Notes: a model not told the origin generated them from the sequence alone. A stretch of DNA of 64,000 nt from Chryseobacterium luquanense (GCF_026460945.1 NZ_JAOVZV010000010.1:1-64000), one strand, 5' to 3'. Shown: positions 1 to 8,094, numbered from the stretch's first letter. Numbers and translations: made by a program.

Positions 1-99
1 GAAGCGATAAAAATGTATAAAAAATCGGTTGAGCTAAATCCGAAGAATGAGAATGGTAAACAGATGCTTTTGAAAATTGAAAATGAAATGAATGAATAA
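1..99 (+). CDS. C-terminal end of a TPR-type protein (truncated by window)
   Basis: Only the last 32 codons are present, read in frame from base 1 to a TAA stop. The peptide contains the pattern A-I-x-M-Y-x-K-S-V-E-L-N-P-x-N, which matches the second helix and loop of a tetratricopeptide repeat. In Flavobacteriia such tails commonly close serine hydrolases (beta-lactamase family) or secreted TPR proteins, but which one applies here cannot be told from this fragment. A strong hairpin terminator follows 17 bases after the stop. Confidence 0.6.
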   Translation, partial: EAIKMYKKSVELNPKNENGKQMLLKIENEMNE

Positions 100-115
100 T
101 ATTTTTCTAAATTTT

Positions 116-154
116 AAAAGTTTCGGCGGCACCGCAGGTGCCGCCGAAACTTTT
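116..154. terminator. Strong bidirectional Rho-independent terminator
   Basis: A perfect 18-bp stem (116-133 with 137-154) with a GCA loop, GC-rich in the centre and flanked by A-runs and T-runs on the two sides. It lies between the plus-strand TPR-type gene and the convergent minus-strand hydrolase, so it can serve both. Confidence 0.9.
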
Positions 155-171
155 TCATATACTAAGGGCAT

Positions 172-970
172 TTATTGAATCAAATTTTCAATCGCTTTCA
201 TAACCTCAGCCGGTTTTTCAGTTACTGCTCCCAAATGATCTGCGGTAAACTCTAAAAACTGTTTGGGTTCAGGAGCATTTTTATAAACTTCTTCGCCTTG
301 AGAAAAAGGAACAGTTTTATCATTTTTGCTATAGATAAAAAGTTTAGGAAGTCCTTCTGTAGCTTTAATATCTTCTTTCGCCGAGTAAACCGATGCTAAC
401 ATTTTAGCAAGAGCATCTTTAAACTGAGGCGCAAAAACAGCCGCAATATCTGCAAACGAAGACATTCCGCCATGCGATAATCAATCCTGAGATTTTATCT
501 TTATTGTTTTTCGCTAAATGAGCTGAAATCTGAGAGCCAAGAGAAGCTCCATAAATCAAAATTTTAGTGTTTTTAATTTCCTTACGGTTAAGCATGGTAT
601 CAAAAAACTTTTGTCCGTCTGCAGCAACATTGATATGCGTCGGAATTCCTGTTGATTTTCCATAACCTCTGAAATCGACCATTGCAACCTGAAATCCTGC
701 TTCAACCAAAGGCTTAATCATAAAAACATACGTTGCGACATTTCCACCTGCTCCATGAAAAAACAGAATTGTTGCTTTAGGTTTTGCTGAGGCTGGTTTT
801 AGAAAAATCCCGGTAATCGTATCTTTTTCAACTGGAATAGAAAAGTTTTCATATTTTAGTTCAATTGGCTTTAAAGTTTTGCTTGGCTGATAAAATTTGT
901 CATCAATTTGAGCTTGAAATAATTGAGTAAAAATTACAAATAGAAATGTGATAATAGCTTTAGCTTTCAT
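172..970 (-). pseudogene. Secreted alpha/beta hydrolase interrupted by a frameshift
   Basis: Two overlapping reading frames on the minus strand (970 to 419, then 465 to 172) together make one alpha/beta hydrolase of about 265 residues. The first part has a signal peptide (about residues 1-20), the oxyanion motif HGAGG (72-76), the fold element DFRGYGKS and the nucleophile elbow GASLG with Ser143. The second part carries the expected acid (Y-S-K-N-D) and histidine (A-D-H-L-G) segments, so the catalytic triad is split across the break. One extra base near 474 explains it: removing it restores the sequence I-I-D-G-G-M-S-S. It is either a recent pseudogene or a sequencing error; the rest shows no decay. 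Confidence 0.8.
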
Positions 971-992
971 AATATTGTTTTTAATTATGAAG

Positions 993-1023
993 CAAATATA
1001 GGTACGATGGCCGTTTCACGCAA
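993..1023 (-). promoter_or_regulatory. Promoter for the hydrolase
   Basis: On the minus strand TTG (1021-1023) is followed after 20 nt by TATATTTG (993-1000), matching the Bacteroidetes -33/-7 consensus. The hydrolase ATG at 970 is 22 nt downstream. Confidence 0.7.
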
Positions 1024-1102
1024 AATTAAATCACTGAAGTGTTACTTTTTATCACTGAACTGTCATCGAAACTACAACTCAATCATTTAATTCTGAAAAA
1101 TT

Positions 1103-1110
1103 TATATTTG
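1103..1110 (+). promoter_or_regulatory. Candidate -7 element for the DUF3592-like gene
   Basis: TATATTTG matches TAnnTTTG, but no TTG box lies at the usual distance upstream, so support is partial. The gene starts 84 nt downstream. Confidence 0.4.
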
Positions 1111-1194
1111 TATATAGTACGACTAATATTTAAAATCTTAATAAGATATTATCCTTGCTTTGGAAATCATGATAAAACTTTTAAAAACTAAACC

Positions 1195-1971
1195 ATGTAC
1201 ACAGCAATCTTTACAGCTATTATATTAATCTTGTTTGTTTTGAAAAAGAAAAATGAAAATATTTCTTTCAATTCAATTGTTTTAAGAACAGTAGTGACGC
1301 TTTGTGTAACAGGAATTTTTATTTATCTATCCGAAATAATCGTAACATATACGTATGACTATTTTTTTGCTAAAAAGTATGAGGCTAAAGTTGTAAAATA
1401 TGAGTACACAGAAGGAGATTCAGATTCCGGTCCGGTACCGATTGCCATTGTAGAATTTAAAAATGATAAAAATAAAATCCTGCAAAAATCAACAGGTTAC
1501 GGAACGAGCCATCCTATCGCAATAGGAAAAACAATACAAATATCTTATAATGAAGGGGATAAATATGTAAGGAATTTAACTTTCAGCGAAATGAAACTGA
1601 TGGTATTTTTCATTATATTTTTTTTCGGAATATTCAGTATTGCATTTGTTGCGGTTGTTATGAATGCATTCGGCAAAAATTTATTTGTAATATGGCGGCT
1701 TGTATCAATTATATTAGTTTATGTAGTATTTCCTGTTTTTTTGCTATTATTTATCGTAATCCTATCTCAGGTAATTTGGACGTATTTCTACAGCGAAAAA
1801 AATGATGTTTCAATTTTGGCATTACTGATAAGCGGTGTATTTTTAATTATACTTGTAACTTTATTTCTTGGGTATATTGCAAATCGCTTTGGAAAACTTA
1901 AAACTTATCTTAAAAAACCGAAAAAAAAGCCAATCAAATCATTTGATTTCAATAAGCGGATTCCAAAATAG
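1195..1971 (+). CDS. Membrane protein with a DUF3592-like extracytoplasmic domain
   Basis: A 258-residue protein. An N-terminal membrane helix (about 1-15) and a second (about 33-53) are followed by a soluble beta-rich stretch (about 60-130) with P-I-A-I-V-E-F, a glycine-rich turn, P-I-A-I-G-K and I-S-Y-N, the layout of DUF3592-type domains. At least three more hydrophobic segments follow, and the tail is very basic (K-K-P-K-K-K-P). Function is unknown; an envelope protein is inferred. Its last 33 bases overlap the 3' end of the convergent alkyltransferase-like gene. Confidence 0.6.
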   Translation: MYTAIFTAIILILFVLKKKNENISFNSIVLRTVVTLCVTGIFIYLSEIIVTYTYDYFFAKKYEAKVVKYEYTEGDSDSGPVPIAIVEFKNDKNKILQKSTGYGTSHPIAIGKTIQISYNEGDKYVRNLTFSEMKLMVFFIIFFFGIFSIAFVAVVMNAFGKNLFVIWRLVSIILVYVVFPVFLLLFIVILSQVIWTYFYSEKNDVSILALLISGVFLIILVTLFLGYIANRFGKLKTYLKKPKKKPIKSFDFNKRIPK

Positions 1972-2238
1972 AGTTTTAAAATTTTTCACTTTGAAATTGT
2001 CAACTACAATTCCTTCTGCTTCTAATCTTGACTGAAATTCTGGAACAGATAAAGTTCCCGAACTCGATATGACACGATGAGCCGGAACATCTTTCGGGCA
2101 ACCGCCCATTGCTTTTCCCACATGACGGGAATGGTTCGGAAAACCAACAGCTTTTGCAATGGCACCGTAGCTTGTCACTCTGCCTTTCGGAACTAATTTT
2201 GTGATTTCCCAGACTTGCTGTTTGAAAATTTCATTCAT
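1939..2238 (-). CDS. Alkyltransferase-like protein (MGMT family, no catalytic Cys)
   Basis: This 99-residue protein matches the DNA-binding domain of O6-alkylguanine-DNA alkyltransferases: V-P-K-G-R-V-T-S-Y-G (residues 16-25), S-R-H-V-G (37-41, the helix holding the arginine that flips the base) and V-P-A-H-R-V (51-56). The active-site cysteine of PCHRV is alanine here, which defines alkyltransferase-like (ATL) proteins. Family knowledge: ATLs bind O6-alkylguanine without removing the alkyl group and hand the lesion to nucleotide excision repair. Starting at the first of two ATGs keeps a conserved N terminus. The 3' end overlaps the convergent membrane gene. Confidence 0.9.
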   Translation of the reverse strand: MNEIFKQQVWEITKLVPKGRVTSYGAIAKAVGFPNHSRHVGKAMGGCPKDVPAHRVISSSGTLSVPEFQSRLEAEGIVVDNFKVKNFKTLFWNPLIEIK

Positions 2239-2255
2239 TTTATTTAAGTAATAAT

Positions 2256-2263
2256 CAAATGTA
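2256..2263 (-). promoter_or_regulatory. Candidate -7 element for the ATL gene
   Basis: Minus-strand TACATTTG matches TAnnTTTG, 17 nt before the ATG at 2238. No clear TTG box was found at the normal distance. Confidence 0.4.
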
Positions 2264-2470
2264 AGAAAATATGATTTACTCCGGTAAACTTTGCCGAGGT
2301 TATTATCGTTTCGCGGCTTAATCTTAACAAGGTAAAAAAGCTAAAGTGAACCAAGTAATTTTAAAGTTCAGAGAAATCACGCAAAGAAGTTTAACACAAT
2401 TTTATCATAGATTAAAATCCAAAAGGCATTATTGTTGTAAATTGAAGCAATGAAATAAAATATAAATATT

Positions 2471-3262
2471 ATGTCAAATTTTAAAGGTAAAGTAATTATA
2501 GTTACAGGAGCAGCGATGGGATTAGGATTAGCAGCAGCAGATTCTTTAGCATCAAAAGGAGCTGATTTAACTTTGGTTGATTATAACACAGAAGCTTTAG
2601 AAAAAGCTAAGGCAGAATTATCATCAAAATATCCTGAGAGTAAATATTTAACAGTTACTGCAGATGTTTCTGTTGAGGAAAATGTAAAAAACTATGTTGA
2701 CGCAACAGTAAAAGAGTTCGGAAAGGTAGACGGATTATACAACAACGCAGGAATTGAAGGAAAACAGGCGCCATTAATCGATTACGATATCGATGTTTTC
2801 AAAAAAGTAATCGACATCAATCTTTTAGGAGTGTATTACGGAATGAAGTATGTAATCCCTGAAATGCAGAAAAACGGTGGCGGAAGAATTGTGAATGTAG
2901 CTTCTGTTGGAGGAATCAGAGGGGTTTTAAATCAAACCGCTTATGTTGCCACCAAACATGCTGTTGCGGGTATGACCAAAAATGCAGCTTTAGAATACGG
3001 AAAAGACAATATTCTCACGAATGCAATTGCTCCCGGAGCGATTTTAACGCCAATGGTTGCCGAAGCTTTTAATCAGGTAAATCCTGCAGATCCGAAAGCG
3101 GCTGAAAAAGAATATGCTTCAAGAAATCCTACCAGAAAATTGGGAGATCCGAAAGATGTAGGAAATTTGGTCGCTTATTTATTGAGTGACGAAAACGGAT
3201 ATGTTTCAGGACAGGTAATTGCCATTGACGGTGGTGAATCGAATATGTACGGAAACCCATAA
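2471..3262 (+). CDS. Short-chain dehydrogenase/reductase
   Basis: A classical SDR of 263 residues. The Rossmann motif T-G-A-A-M-G-L-G is at 12-19, an Asp at 37 (after beta-2) points to NAD(H) rather than NADP(H), and NNAG is at 91-94. The catalytic Ser145, Tyr158 and Lys162 (Y-V-A-T-K) are all present, as is the P-G-A-I-L-T-P loop after the active site. The C-terminal S-G-Q-V-I-A-I-D-G-G is typical. Family members oxidise or reduce alcohols and ketones; the substrate cannot be predicted. It is a single-gene unit closed by a hairpin terminator. Confidence 0.92.
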   Translation: MSNFKGKVIIVTGAAMGLGLAAADSLASKGADLTLVDYNTEALEKAKAELSSKYPESKYLTVTADVSVEENVKNYVDATVKEFGKVDGLYNNAGIEGKQAPLIDYDIDVFKKVIDINLLGVYYGMKYVIPEMQKNGGGRIVNVASVGGIRGVLNQTAYVATKHAVAGMTKNAALEYGKDNILTNAIAPGAILTPMVAEAFNQVNPADPKAAEKEYASRNPTRKLGDPKDVGNLVAYLLSDENGYVSGQVIAIDGGESNMYGNP

Positions 3263-3297
3263 TCATAGGTAATCAGTAATGATTAATAAGTAATAAT
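3263..3297. repeat. Degenerate 7-bp-period repeat
   Basis: Just after the SDR stop, the spacer reads as 7-bp steps resembling GGTAATC, AGTAATG, ATTAATA, AGTAATA. It resembles one arm of the heptad inverted elements seen at 46.3 kb, but has no clear second arm. Confidence 0.4.
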
Positions 3298-3320
3298 TGC
3301 CTGCTGAAATGTAGGCAATT
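3295..3320 (+). terminator. Terminator of the SDR gene
   Basis: Stem 3295-3304 with 3311-3320 (core AATTGCCT paired with AGGCAATT, plus a G-T and a C-G pair), followed by TCTGTTTTTT. Confidence 0.75.
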
Positions 3321-3421
3321 TCTGTTTTTTCTGACTGCTCTAAACTTCCTGCTTTAACATCCATTTTCCAGCTTTCCAAAAACTGCACAATTTTTGAATT
3401 TAAATATTAAAGATTTGAGTT

Positions 3422-3568
3422 ATGAAAAAGTCCGTATTTAGATTTTTAAATAAAATCAACAAGAAGATATTACCGAAGTTAAGTGATAAAGATCCGTTGA
3501 AATTGACAAAATTTCAGAAAGGAATTATGGCTTACAAGTATTTTGTGCTAATTAATTCTTTGGATTGA
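3422..3568 (+). CDS. 48-residue basic small protein, conserved type in Flavobacteriia
   Basis: A short ORF starting ATG and ending TGA encodes a very basic protein that begins M-K-K-S-V-F-R-F-L-N-K-I-N-K and ends Y-F-V-L-I-N-S-L-D. From memory, proteins of this size and pattern (F-x-x-L-x-K-I-N-K-x-x-L-P, then Y-K-Y-x-V-L at the end) recur in Chryseobacterium relatives and are often labelled 'SsrA-binding protein'. They are far too short for SmpB (about 150 residues) and lack its fold, so that label is probably a database error. Function is unknown. No clear promoter was found; the SDR terminator lies upstream, so it is probably transcribed alone. Confidence 0.65.
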   Translation: MKKSVFRFLNKINKKILPKLSDKDPLKLTKFQKGIMAYKYFVLINSLD

Positions 3569-3720
3569 ATTATTCCCATAGATTGCACGGATTCTCATCG
3601 ATTTTAAAATAATCAGCTTAATAAACTTAATCAAAAATCAATCTATTGATTCTTAAATGATGTAGAATCTTGCTTTAATTTTAAAAAAACTTAATGTTTA
3701 AAAAATTAGCGAGTAGCAAA
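3569..3720. other. Intergenic spacer, no feature recognised
   Basis: AT-rich DNA between the small protein and the acyltransferase stop. No ORF, RNA or clear terminator was seen. Confidence 0.4.
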
Positions 3721-4812
3721 CTATTTAATTTTTGCAATCAACCTCCTGCAAACCTCGTACAAAGGTTTTTCAATTAACAGATAAATAATAATTGAACAAA
3801 TCCAAAGCAGTACAAAATTTTTGTCAGGAAGATAAATGTAAGATTTGAGTTTCATATTGAAATAGCTCAAATGAATCAGATAGAAAACAAAAGAAGCATT
3901 TCCAAGCAAAATAAAAAACTTCGTCGAAAGAACATTTGATACCCACGTTTTTTCCTTCATCAATCCCCAAAAGAAAATGATAATTCCGATGGGTAAAAAT
4001 AATTCATGAATTACTCTTCCTTCCCAACGTTCAACACCGTGTACGAAATTGTTTCTGGCAAAAAATCGAATACAAAAAATTAAAATTAAGATAGAAATTC
4101 CGCCCCAAAGTGTTGGTTTTTTAATCTTGTTTAAAAATTGAATTCCTTTTTCTTGCTTCATTAAATAAGCGAGCAACATTCCGAAGAAAAACTCAAGGCT
4201 TCGTCCGAAAAAAGTGCTTCCAATCATAAATTGTAAAGGATATAAAAATCCTTTTGGATTACCGTTAAATTCTTTTAAACCAACTCCAACAGCCCATCCT
4301 AAAAGGAAAAATCCGATTAAAAAGAGAATGCAATATTTCCAGCTTTTCTTTAATAACAAAAATAAAAACGGAGCCAAAATGTAAAAGAAAAACTCAACAG
4401 TTAATGACCATGCCTGAACAATCCCGGAAACTGAATATTTTTCAAATAGTGAGTAAAACAAAGAATATTGTAGAAAATAAGTATCAACTCCTTTTGAATA
4501 TGAAGTATCGAGAAAATATAAACTCAGCAAAATCCAGTACAAAGGAAAAATTCTGGCAATACGAAGCAGAATATATTTGAGATAAGATTTTTTAGATTCT
4601 AAAGGTTTTTCTTCATATCGGTAAGCTAACAAAAATCCGCTCAGAACAAAAAATACAGTCACTCCGATATGCCATTCGCTGATGAAACGCATTATTTCAA
4701 AAGGTAAATCGTTGCGCCAGTATTTTCGGTTGTGATAGACAAAAACCATCATAGCGGCAATGGCGCGCATTCCGGTTAAAGCATCGAATTTATTTTTCTG
4801 AAGGGTTTCCAA
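3721..4812 (-). CDS. Acyltransferase family 3 membrane protein (OafA/YrhL type)
   Basis: A 363-residue polytopic protein. Its N terminus has the family signature: D-A-L-T-G-M-R-A-I-A-A-M-M-V-F-V-Y-H, with the conserved His in the first membrane helix, then a second helix with F-F-V-L-S-G-F-L-L-A-Y-R-Y. About ten hydrophobic segments follow. Such enzymes transfer acyl groups, often acetyl, onto surface glycans; the acceptor is unknown. The frame opens with TTG directly after an in-frame TAA; the first ATG (residue 15) would delete the start of the conserved motif, so TTG is preferred. Confidence 0.85.
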   Translation of the reverse strand: METLQKNKFDALTGMRAIAAMMVFVYHNRKYWRNDLPFEIMRFISEWHIGVTVFFVLSGFLLAYRYEEKPLESKKSYLKYILLRIARIFPLYWILLSLYFLDTSYSKGVDTYFLQYSLFYSLFEKYSVSGIVQAWSLTVEFFFYILAPFLFLLLKKSWKYCILFLIGFFLLGWAVGVGLKEFNGNPKGFLYPLQFMIGSTFFGRSLEFFFGMLLAYLMKQEKGIQFLNKIKKPTLWGGISILILIFCIRFFARNNFVHGVERWEGRVIHELFLPIGIIIFFWGLMKEKTWVSNVLSTKFFILLGNASFVFYLIHLSYFNMKLKSYIYLPDKNFVLLWICSIIIYLLIEKPLYEVCRRLIAKIK

Positions 4813-4895
4813 TTAGGATAAAATATAAAGTGTAATAGTCTTTTTGAACACGAAGTTTAATAAGCTTTGTGAGTACTATATTCTAATAAAAAGCA

Positions 4896-4920
4896 AAAAG
4901 GCTTAATAAATAAGCCTTTT
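4896..4920 (-). terminator. Terminator of the deoxyhypusine synthase-like gene
   Basis: Stem of 10 bp (4896-4905 with 4911-4920) with A/T-rich flanks, 29 nt downstream of the minus-strand stop at 4949. Confidence 0.8.
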
Positions 4921-4948
4921 AAGTATAATAAATTTTTAATTCTAAAAA

Positions 4949-5920
4949 TTAGTTTTCCAAAATGTAAGAGAACATCAACGGTGCACAGATTGTAGCATCA
5001 CTTTCAACGATAAATTTCGGAGTTGTGATATCCAGTTTACCCCAAGTAATTTTCTCATTCGGAACTGCTCCTGAATACGAACCGTAAGAAGTCGTAGAAT
5101 CTGAAATCTGACAGAAATAAGACCAGAACGGAATATCATGCATTTCCATATCCTGATACAGCATCGGAACCACACAGATCGGGAAATCACCTGCGATACC
5201 TCCACCAATCTGGAAGAAACCAACTCCTTTTCCTGCTGAGTTCTTCGTGTACCAATCTGCCAAATATGTCATGTATTCGATACCAGATTTCATTGTTGTA
5301 GCCGTTAATTCACCTTTGATGCAGTATGAAGCGAAAATGTTACCCATGGTAGAATCTTCCCATCCCGGAACAACGATTGGCAAATTAGCTTCTGCAGCAG
5401 CAATCATCCAAGAATTTTCTCTAGGAATTTCGTAATACTGCTCCAAAACTCCCGAAAGAATCATTTTGTACATGAATTCATGCGGGAAATATCTTTCACC
5501 TTTTGCTTCAGCATCTTTCCAGATTTCAACAATATGTTTCTGTAATCTTCTGAAAGCCTCTTCTTCAGGAATACAAGTATCTGTAACTCTGTTCAAACCT
5601 CTTTCCAAAAGATCCCACTCATCCTGAGCTGTCAAATCTCTGTAGTGAGGAACTCTTTCGTAGTGAGAATGCGCTACAAGGTTCATTAAATCCTCTTCAA
5701 GGTTTGCACCTGTACAAGAAATGAAATCTACTTTTCCCTGACGGATCATTTCAGCCAAAATTTTCCCTAATTCTGCTGTTGACATCGCTCCTGCAAGCGT
5801 AATCATCATTTTCCCACCGTCTTTAAGGTGTGCAACATACCCTTTTGATGCATCTACCAAAGCTGCAGCGTTGAAGTGCAGATAATATTTTTCTATGAAC
5901 TCGGTAATCGGTTTGCTCAT
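4949..5920 (-). CDS. Deoxyhypusine synthase-like enzyme, probably polyamine synthesis
   Basis: This 323-residue protein is a full-length member of the deoxyhypusine synthase family. The lysine that forms the covalent aminobutyl intermediate in the eukaryotic enzyme is conserved in I-T-W-G-K (Lys295). Other family blocks are also present: the Gly-rich I-G-G-G-I-A-G-D-F stretch, S-C-T-G-A-N near residue 70 and P-G-W-E-D-S. Bacteria lack eIF5A, so hypusine is not the product; bacterial relatives are thought to make homospermidine-type polyamines, and homospermidine is a major polyamine in Flavobacteriaceae. That role is inferred. It forms a single-gene unit with its own -7 element and terminator. 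Confidence 0.85.
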   Translation of the reverse strand: MSKPITEFIEKYYLHFNAAALVDASKGYVAHLKDGGKMMITLAGAMSTAELGKILAEMIRQGKVDFISCTGANLEEDLMNLVAHSHYERVPHYRDLTAQDEWDLLERGLNRVTDTCIPEEEAFRRLQKHIVEIWKDAEAKGERYFPHEFMYKMILSGVLEQYYEIPRENSWMIAAAEANLPIVVPGWEDSTMGNIFASYCIKGELTATTMKSGIEYMTYLADWYTKNSAGKGVGFFQIGGGIAGDFPICVVPMLYQDMEMHDIPFWSYFCQISDSTTSYGSYSGAVPNEKITWGKLDITTPKFIVESDATICAPLMFSYILEN

Positions 5921-5936
5921 TATTTTAAAATTTTCA

Positions 5937-5944
5937 CAAAGATA
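5937..5944 (-). promoter_or_regulatory. Candidate -7 element for the deoxyhypusine synthase-like gene
   Basis: Minus-strand TATCTTTG, 16 nt before the ATG at 5920. It lies just upstream of the stop of the next gene (5949); no clear TTG box. Confidence 0.5.
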
Positions 5945-5948
5945 AAAT

Positions 5949-6593
5949 TTAAAAACGGAATGTAGCGGATGCTGCTAAAGAAACTCTGCTTAAACCTTCT
6001 CTGTTTTCTTCACCCAAATCCAGAACCTGTCCGTTGTATGAAATTTTTCGGAGTGATCCTCCCGAAAGCCCAATTTTAGGACCAATCAAAATGTGCTTGT
6101 TGATTTCATATTGGTAAGCGAAATCAACTTCTGCACCAAGCGTATTTCCCTTTCCTTTTATATTTCCAGTCTTTGTCGTATAGCTCATTGCTCCTAATGA
6201 TGCATCTAAAAGGAATTTATGCTTTGTCGGTTGATCAAAGTTTGTCACTGTAAAAGATGGACCGTAAAAATTGATTGCATCTTTTGTACTTACTACTGCA
6301 CTGGTTGTTGTTCCCATATTGTCGACTACACTCAATCTTCCTGTATGAGAAGCGCTGTAATTGGAATATTTAAAACCAATCTGCACTCCGTTTTTAATTT
6401 CATAGCGAAGTGCGATATCGAAATTGGTTCCGCTTTTAAGACCTTTAATGTAGTTGCGCTCTTGTGGAGATAAAGCCGATGAGATTTTGTTGACTCTCCA
6501 TGCGTAACCAAATGATGGTGTAAGTGATATTTTCTGAGAAAATGCAGCTGCTGAAACTGAAAGCAAGCTTATTGCGAATAGTTTTTTGATCAT
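5949..6593 (-). CDS. Small outer-membrane beta-barrel protein
   Basis: A 214-residue protein with a signal peptide (M-I-K-K-L-F-A-I-S-L-L-S-V-S-A-A-A-F-S-Q, cleavage about residue 20). The rest alternates polar and hydrophobic residues in short strands and ends in Phe (A-S-A-T-F-R-F), the C-terminal signature for outer-membrane barrel insertion. This resembles the 8-10-strand OmpW/OmpX-like barrels that are abundant in Bacteroidetes. No specific function can be assigned. A TATTTTTG element lies 18 nt upstream of the ATG. Confidence 0.75.
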   Translation of the reverse strand: MIKKLFAISLLSVSAAAFSQKISLTPSFGYAWRVNKISSALSPQERNYIKGLKSGTNFDIALRYEIKNGVQIGFKYSNYSASHTGRLSVVDNMGTTTSAVVSTKDAINFYGPSFTVTNFDQPTKHKFLLDASLGAMSYTTKTGNIKGKGNTLGAEVDFAYQYEINKHILIGPKIGLSGGSLRKISYNGQVLDLGEENREGLSRVSLAASATFRF

Positions 6594-6611
6594 TATTTTT
6601 ACTTATAATGG

Positions 6612-6619
6612 CAAAAATA
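6612..6619 (-). promoter_or_regulatory. Candidate -7 element for the outer-membrane protein
   Basis: Minus-strand TATTTTTG, 18 nt before the ATG at 6593. The nearest TTG is only 12 nt upstream, so the -33 box is unsupported. Confidence 0.4.
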
Positions 6620-6652
6620 ATATTTTTCTATCAATAGAGAATTAAATACTAG

Positions 6653-7048
6653 TTAAAATTTAAATCGTCTGTTTTCTTTTTTGTCTGAAATTTTCTTTTT
6701 GGAATCTAATCTTTTCTGAACTTTTGCCTTCGAAGGTTTTGTTTTATATCTAATTTTAGGAACAATGATAGAATCATTTACAATTTCTAAAATTTTATCG
6801 GTAGCAATTTTTTTATTCTGCAATTGCGTCCTCGATTCTGAAACTGTAAGCTGTAGAATTCCATCTAAGTTGATCCTGTTTTTAAGTTTAGTAAAAATTA
6901 AATTTTTCTGAAAACCATTAAAAAAATCAGAATCTTCTACCTTCCACATGACCGTGACAGAAGTTTCTACTTTATTTACGTTTTGTCCGCCTGCGCCACT
7001 GCTTCGGGAAGTTTTAAAATTAAGCTCTTTACTAAAATCTCTCATCAT
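6653..7048 (-). CDS. arfB: Alternative ribosome-rescue factor ArfB (peptidyl-tRNA hydrolase)
   Basis: A 131-residue release-factor-like protein with the catalytic motif R-S-S-G-A-G-G-Q (GGQ at 20-22) and N-V-N-K-V-E-T following. The C-terminal tail is highly basic (P-S-K-A-K-V-Q-K-R, ending E-N-R-R-F-K-F). In ArfB/YaeJ the tail enters the empty mRNA channel of a stalled ribosome while GGQ hydrolyses the peptidyl-tRNA. Size and the lack of a codon-recognition domain exclude RF1 and RF2. It lies 14 nt downstream of menE on the same strand, so the two are probably co-transcribed. Confidence 0.93.
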   Translation of the reverse strand: MMRDFSKELNFKTSRSSGAGGQNVNKVETSVTVMWKVEDSDFFNGFQKNLIFTKLKNRINLDGILQLTVSESRTQLQNKKIATDKILEIVNDSIIVPKIRYKTKPSKAKVQKRLDSKKKISDKKENRRFKF

Positions 7049-7062
7049 ATTGTTTTAATAAT

Positions 7063-8094
7063 TTACTTTTTCTCAAAAATACTTTTTAGCTCCGACCTAT
7101 TTACCTTTCCATTAGGAGTTCTTGGAATTTTTTCTACAAAAATAATTTCTTTAGGCTTATGAAATTTTTGTTGATAGTTAATTATTGATAGTTTTTGGTT
7201 AATTAATTCAGATTCTTTACCTTCAATAACTAAAATCAACCTTTGTCCCAGACTTTCATCTTTCATCCCTAAAAATACAGCTTCATTCGGAATTTCTTTT
7301 TTTACTAAAGCTTCAAGCTGCTCGGGAAATATTTTTGCACCTCCGGAATTAATCACATTATCAATTCTTCCTAAATATTTAAATTGATTTCCATTAGTGA
7401 TCTCAACCAAATCATTTGTCTGCAGAATTTCGGAATTAAGTTTTGGAGCATGAATTTTGAGACAACCTTTTTCATCCACAGAAATATTAATTTTTTCAAA
7501 AACAGTAAAATAATCATCATATTTAGGATAAATTTCCTTTAAAGCAATATGGGAAAGTGTTTCAGACATTCCGTAGGTTTCGTAAATTTTGGTTGACGAG
7601 TGGAATAGTAGGAGAGTTTGAGTAATTTTCTTTTTTAAAGATTCCGAAACTGCTGCACCTCCAATAATTAGTTTTTTAATAAAATGAATTTTATCTAAAG
7701 AATTTTCAACCTGCAAAGGTGTCATCGCACAAAAATCTATTTCTTGATCAAGATTTTCTAAAGGTTTTAAAGATGAGTCAGATATAAATAACTTTAATTT
7801 TCTCTCAAAAGAACGTACAATCATCATTTTCCCAGAGATATATTCTACCGGAAGACATAATAATGCCGTGTCATTATTTTTCAATTCCAAAAAATTGCAC
7901 GTCATTTCTGCTGAGTTCAGCATCTTTTCTTTTTCAATTTCAAAAATCTTAGGAGCACCGGTTGATCCCGAAGTCTGAACTTTCACCGTTTTTGAATCTG
8001 ATAACCATTCTTCAACGAAAAAAAATACTTTTTTTTCAAATTCGGATTTAGGATGTAAATTATTAATTTCGAGATTATTGAATTCGACCAGCAT
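7063..8094 (-). CDS. menE: O-succinylbenzoate-CoA ligase-like AMP-forming enzyme (MenE)
   Basis: An acyl-adenylate-forming enzyme of 343 residues. The P-loop-like T-S-G-S-T-G-A-P-K is at 41-49. Further along are Y-G-M-S-E-T (A5), the hinge aspartate region Y-L-G-R-I-D, S-G-G-A-K-I (A8) and P-N-G-K-V-N-R with the catalytic Lys (A10). The N-terminal subdomain is shorter than in Proteobacterial MenE (about 450-490 residues), a size usual for Bacteroidetes MenE in menaquinone synthesis. No other men genes are nearby, so the substrate is inferred from family and size. Confidence 0.8.
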   Translation of the reverse strand: MLVEFNNLEINNLHPKSEFEKKVFFFVEEWLSDSKTVKVQTSGSTGAPKIFEIEKEKMLNSAEMTCNFLELKNNDTALLCLPVEYISGKMMIVRSFERKLKLFISDSSLKPLENLDQEIDFCAMTPLQVENSLDKIHFIKKLIIGGAAVSESLKKKITQTLLLFHSSTKIYETYGMSETLSHIALKEIYPKYDDYFTVFEKINISVDEKGCLKIHAPKLNSEILQTNDLVEITNGNQFKYLGRIDNVINSGGAKIFPEQLEALVKKEIPNEAVFLGMKDESLGQRLILVIEGKESELINQKLSIINYQQKFHKPKEIIFVEKIPRTPNGKVNRSELKSIFEKK

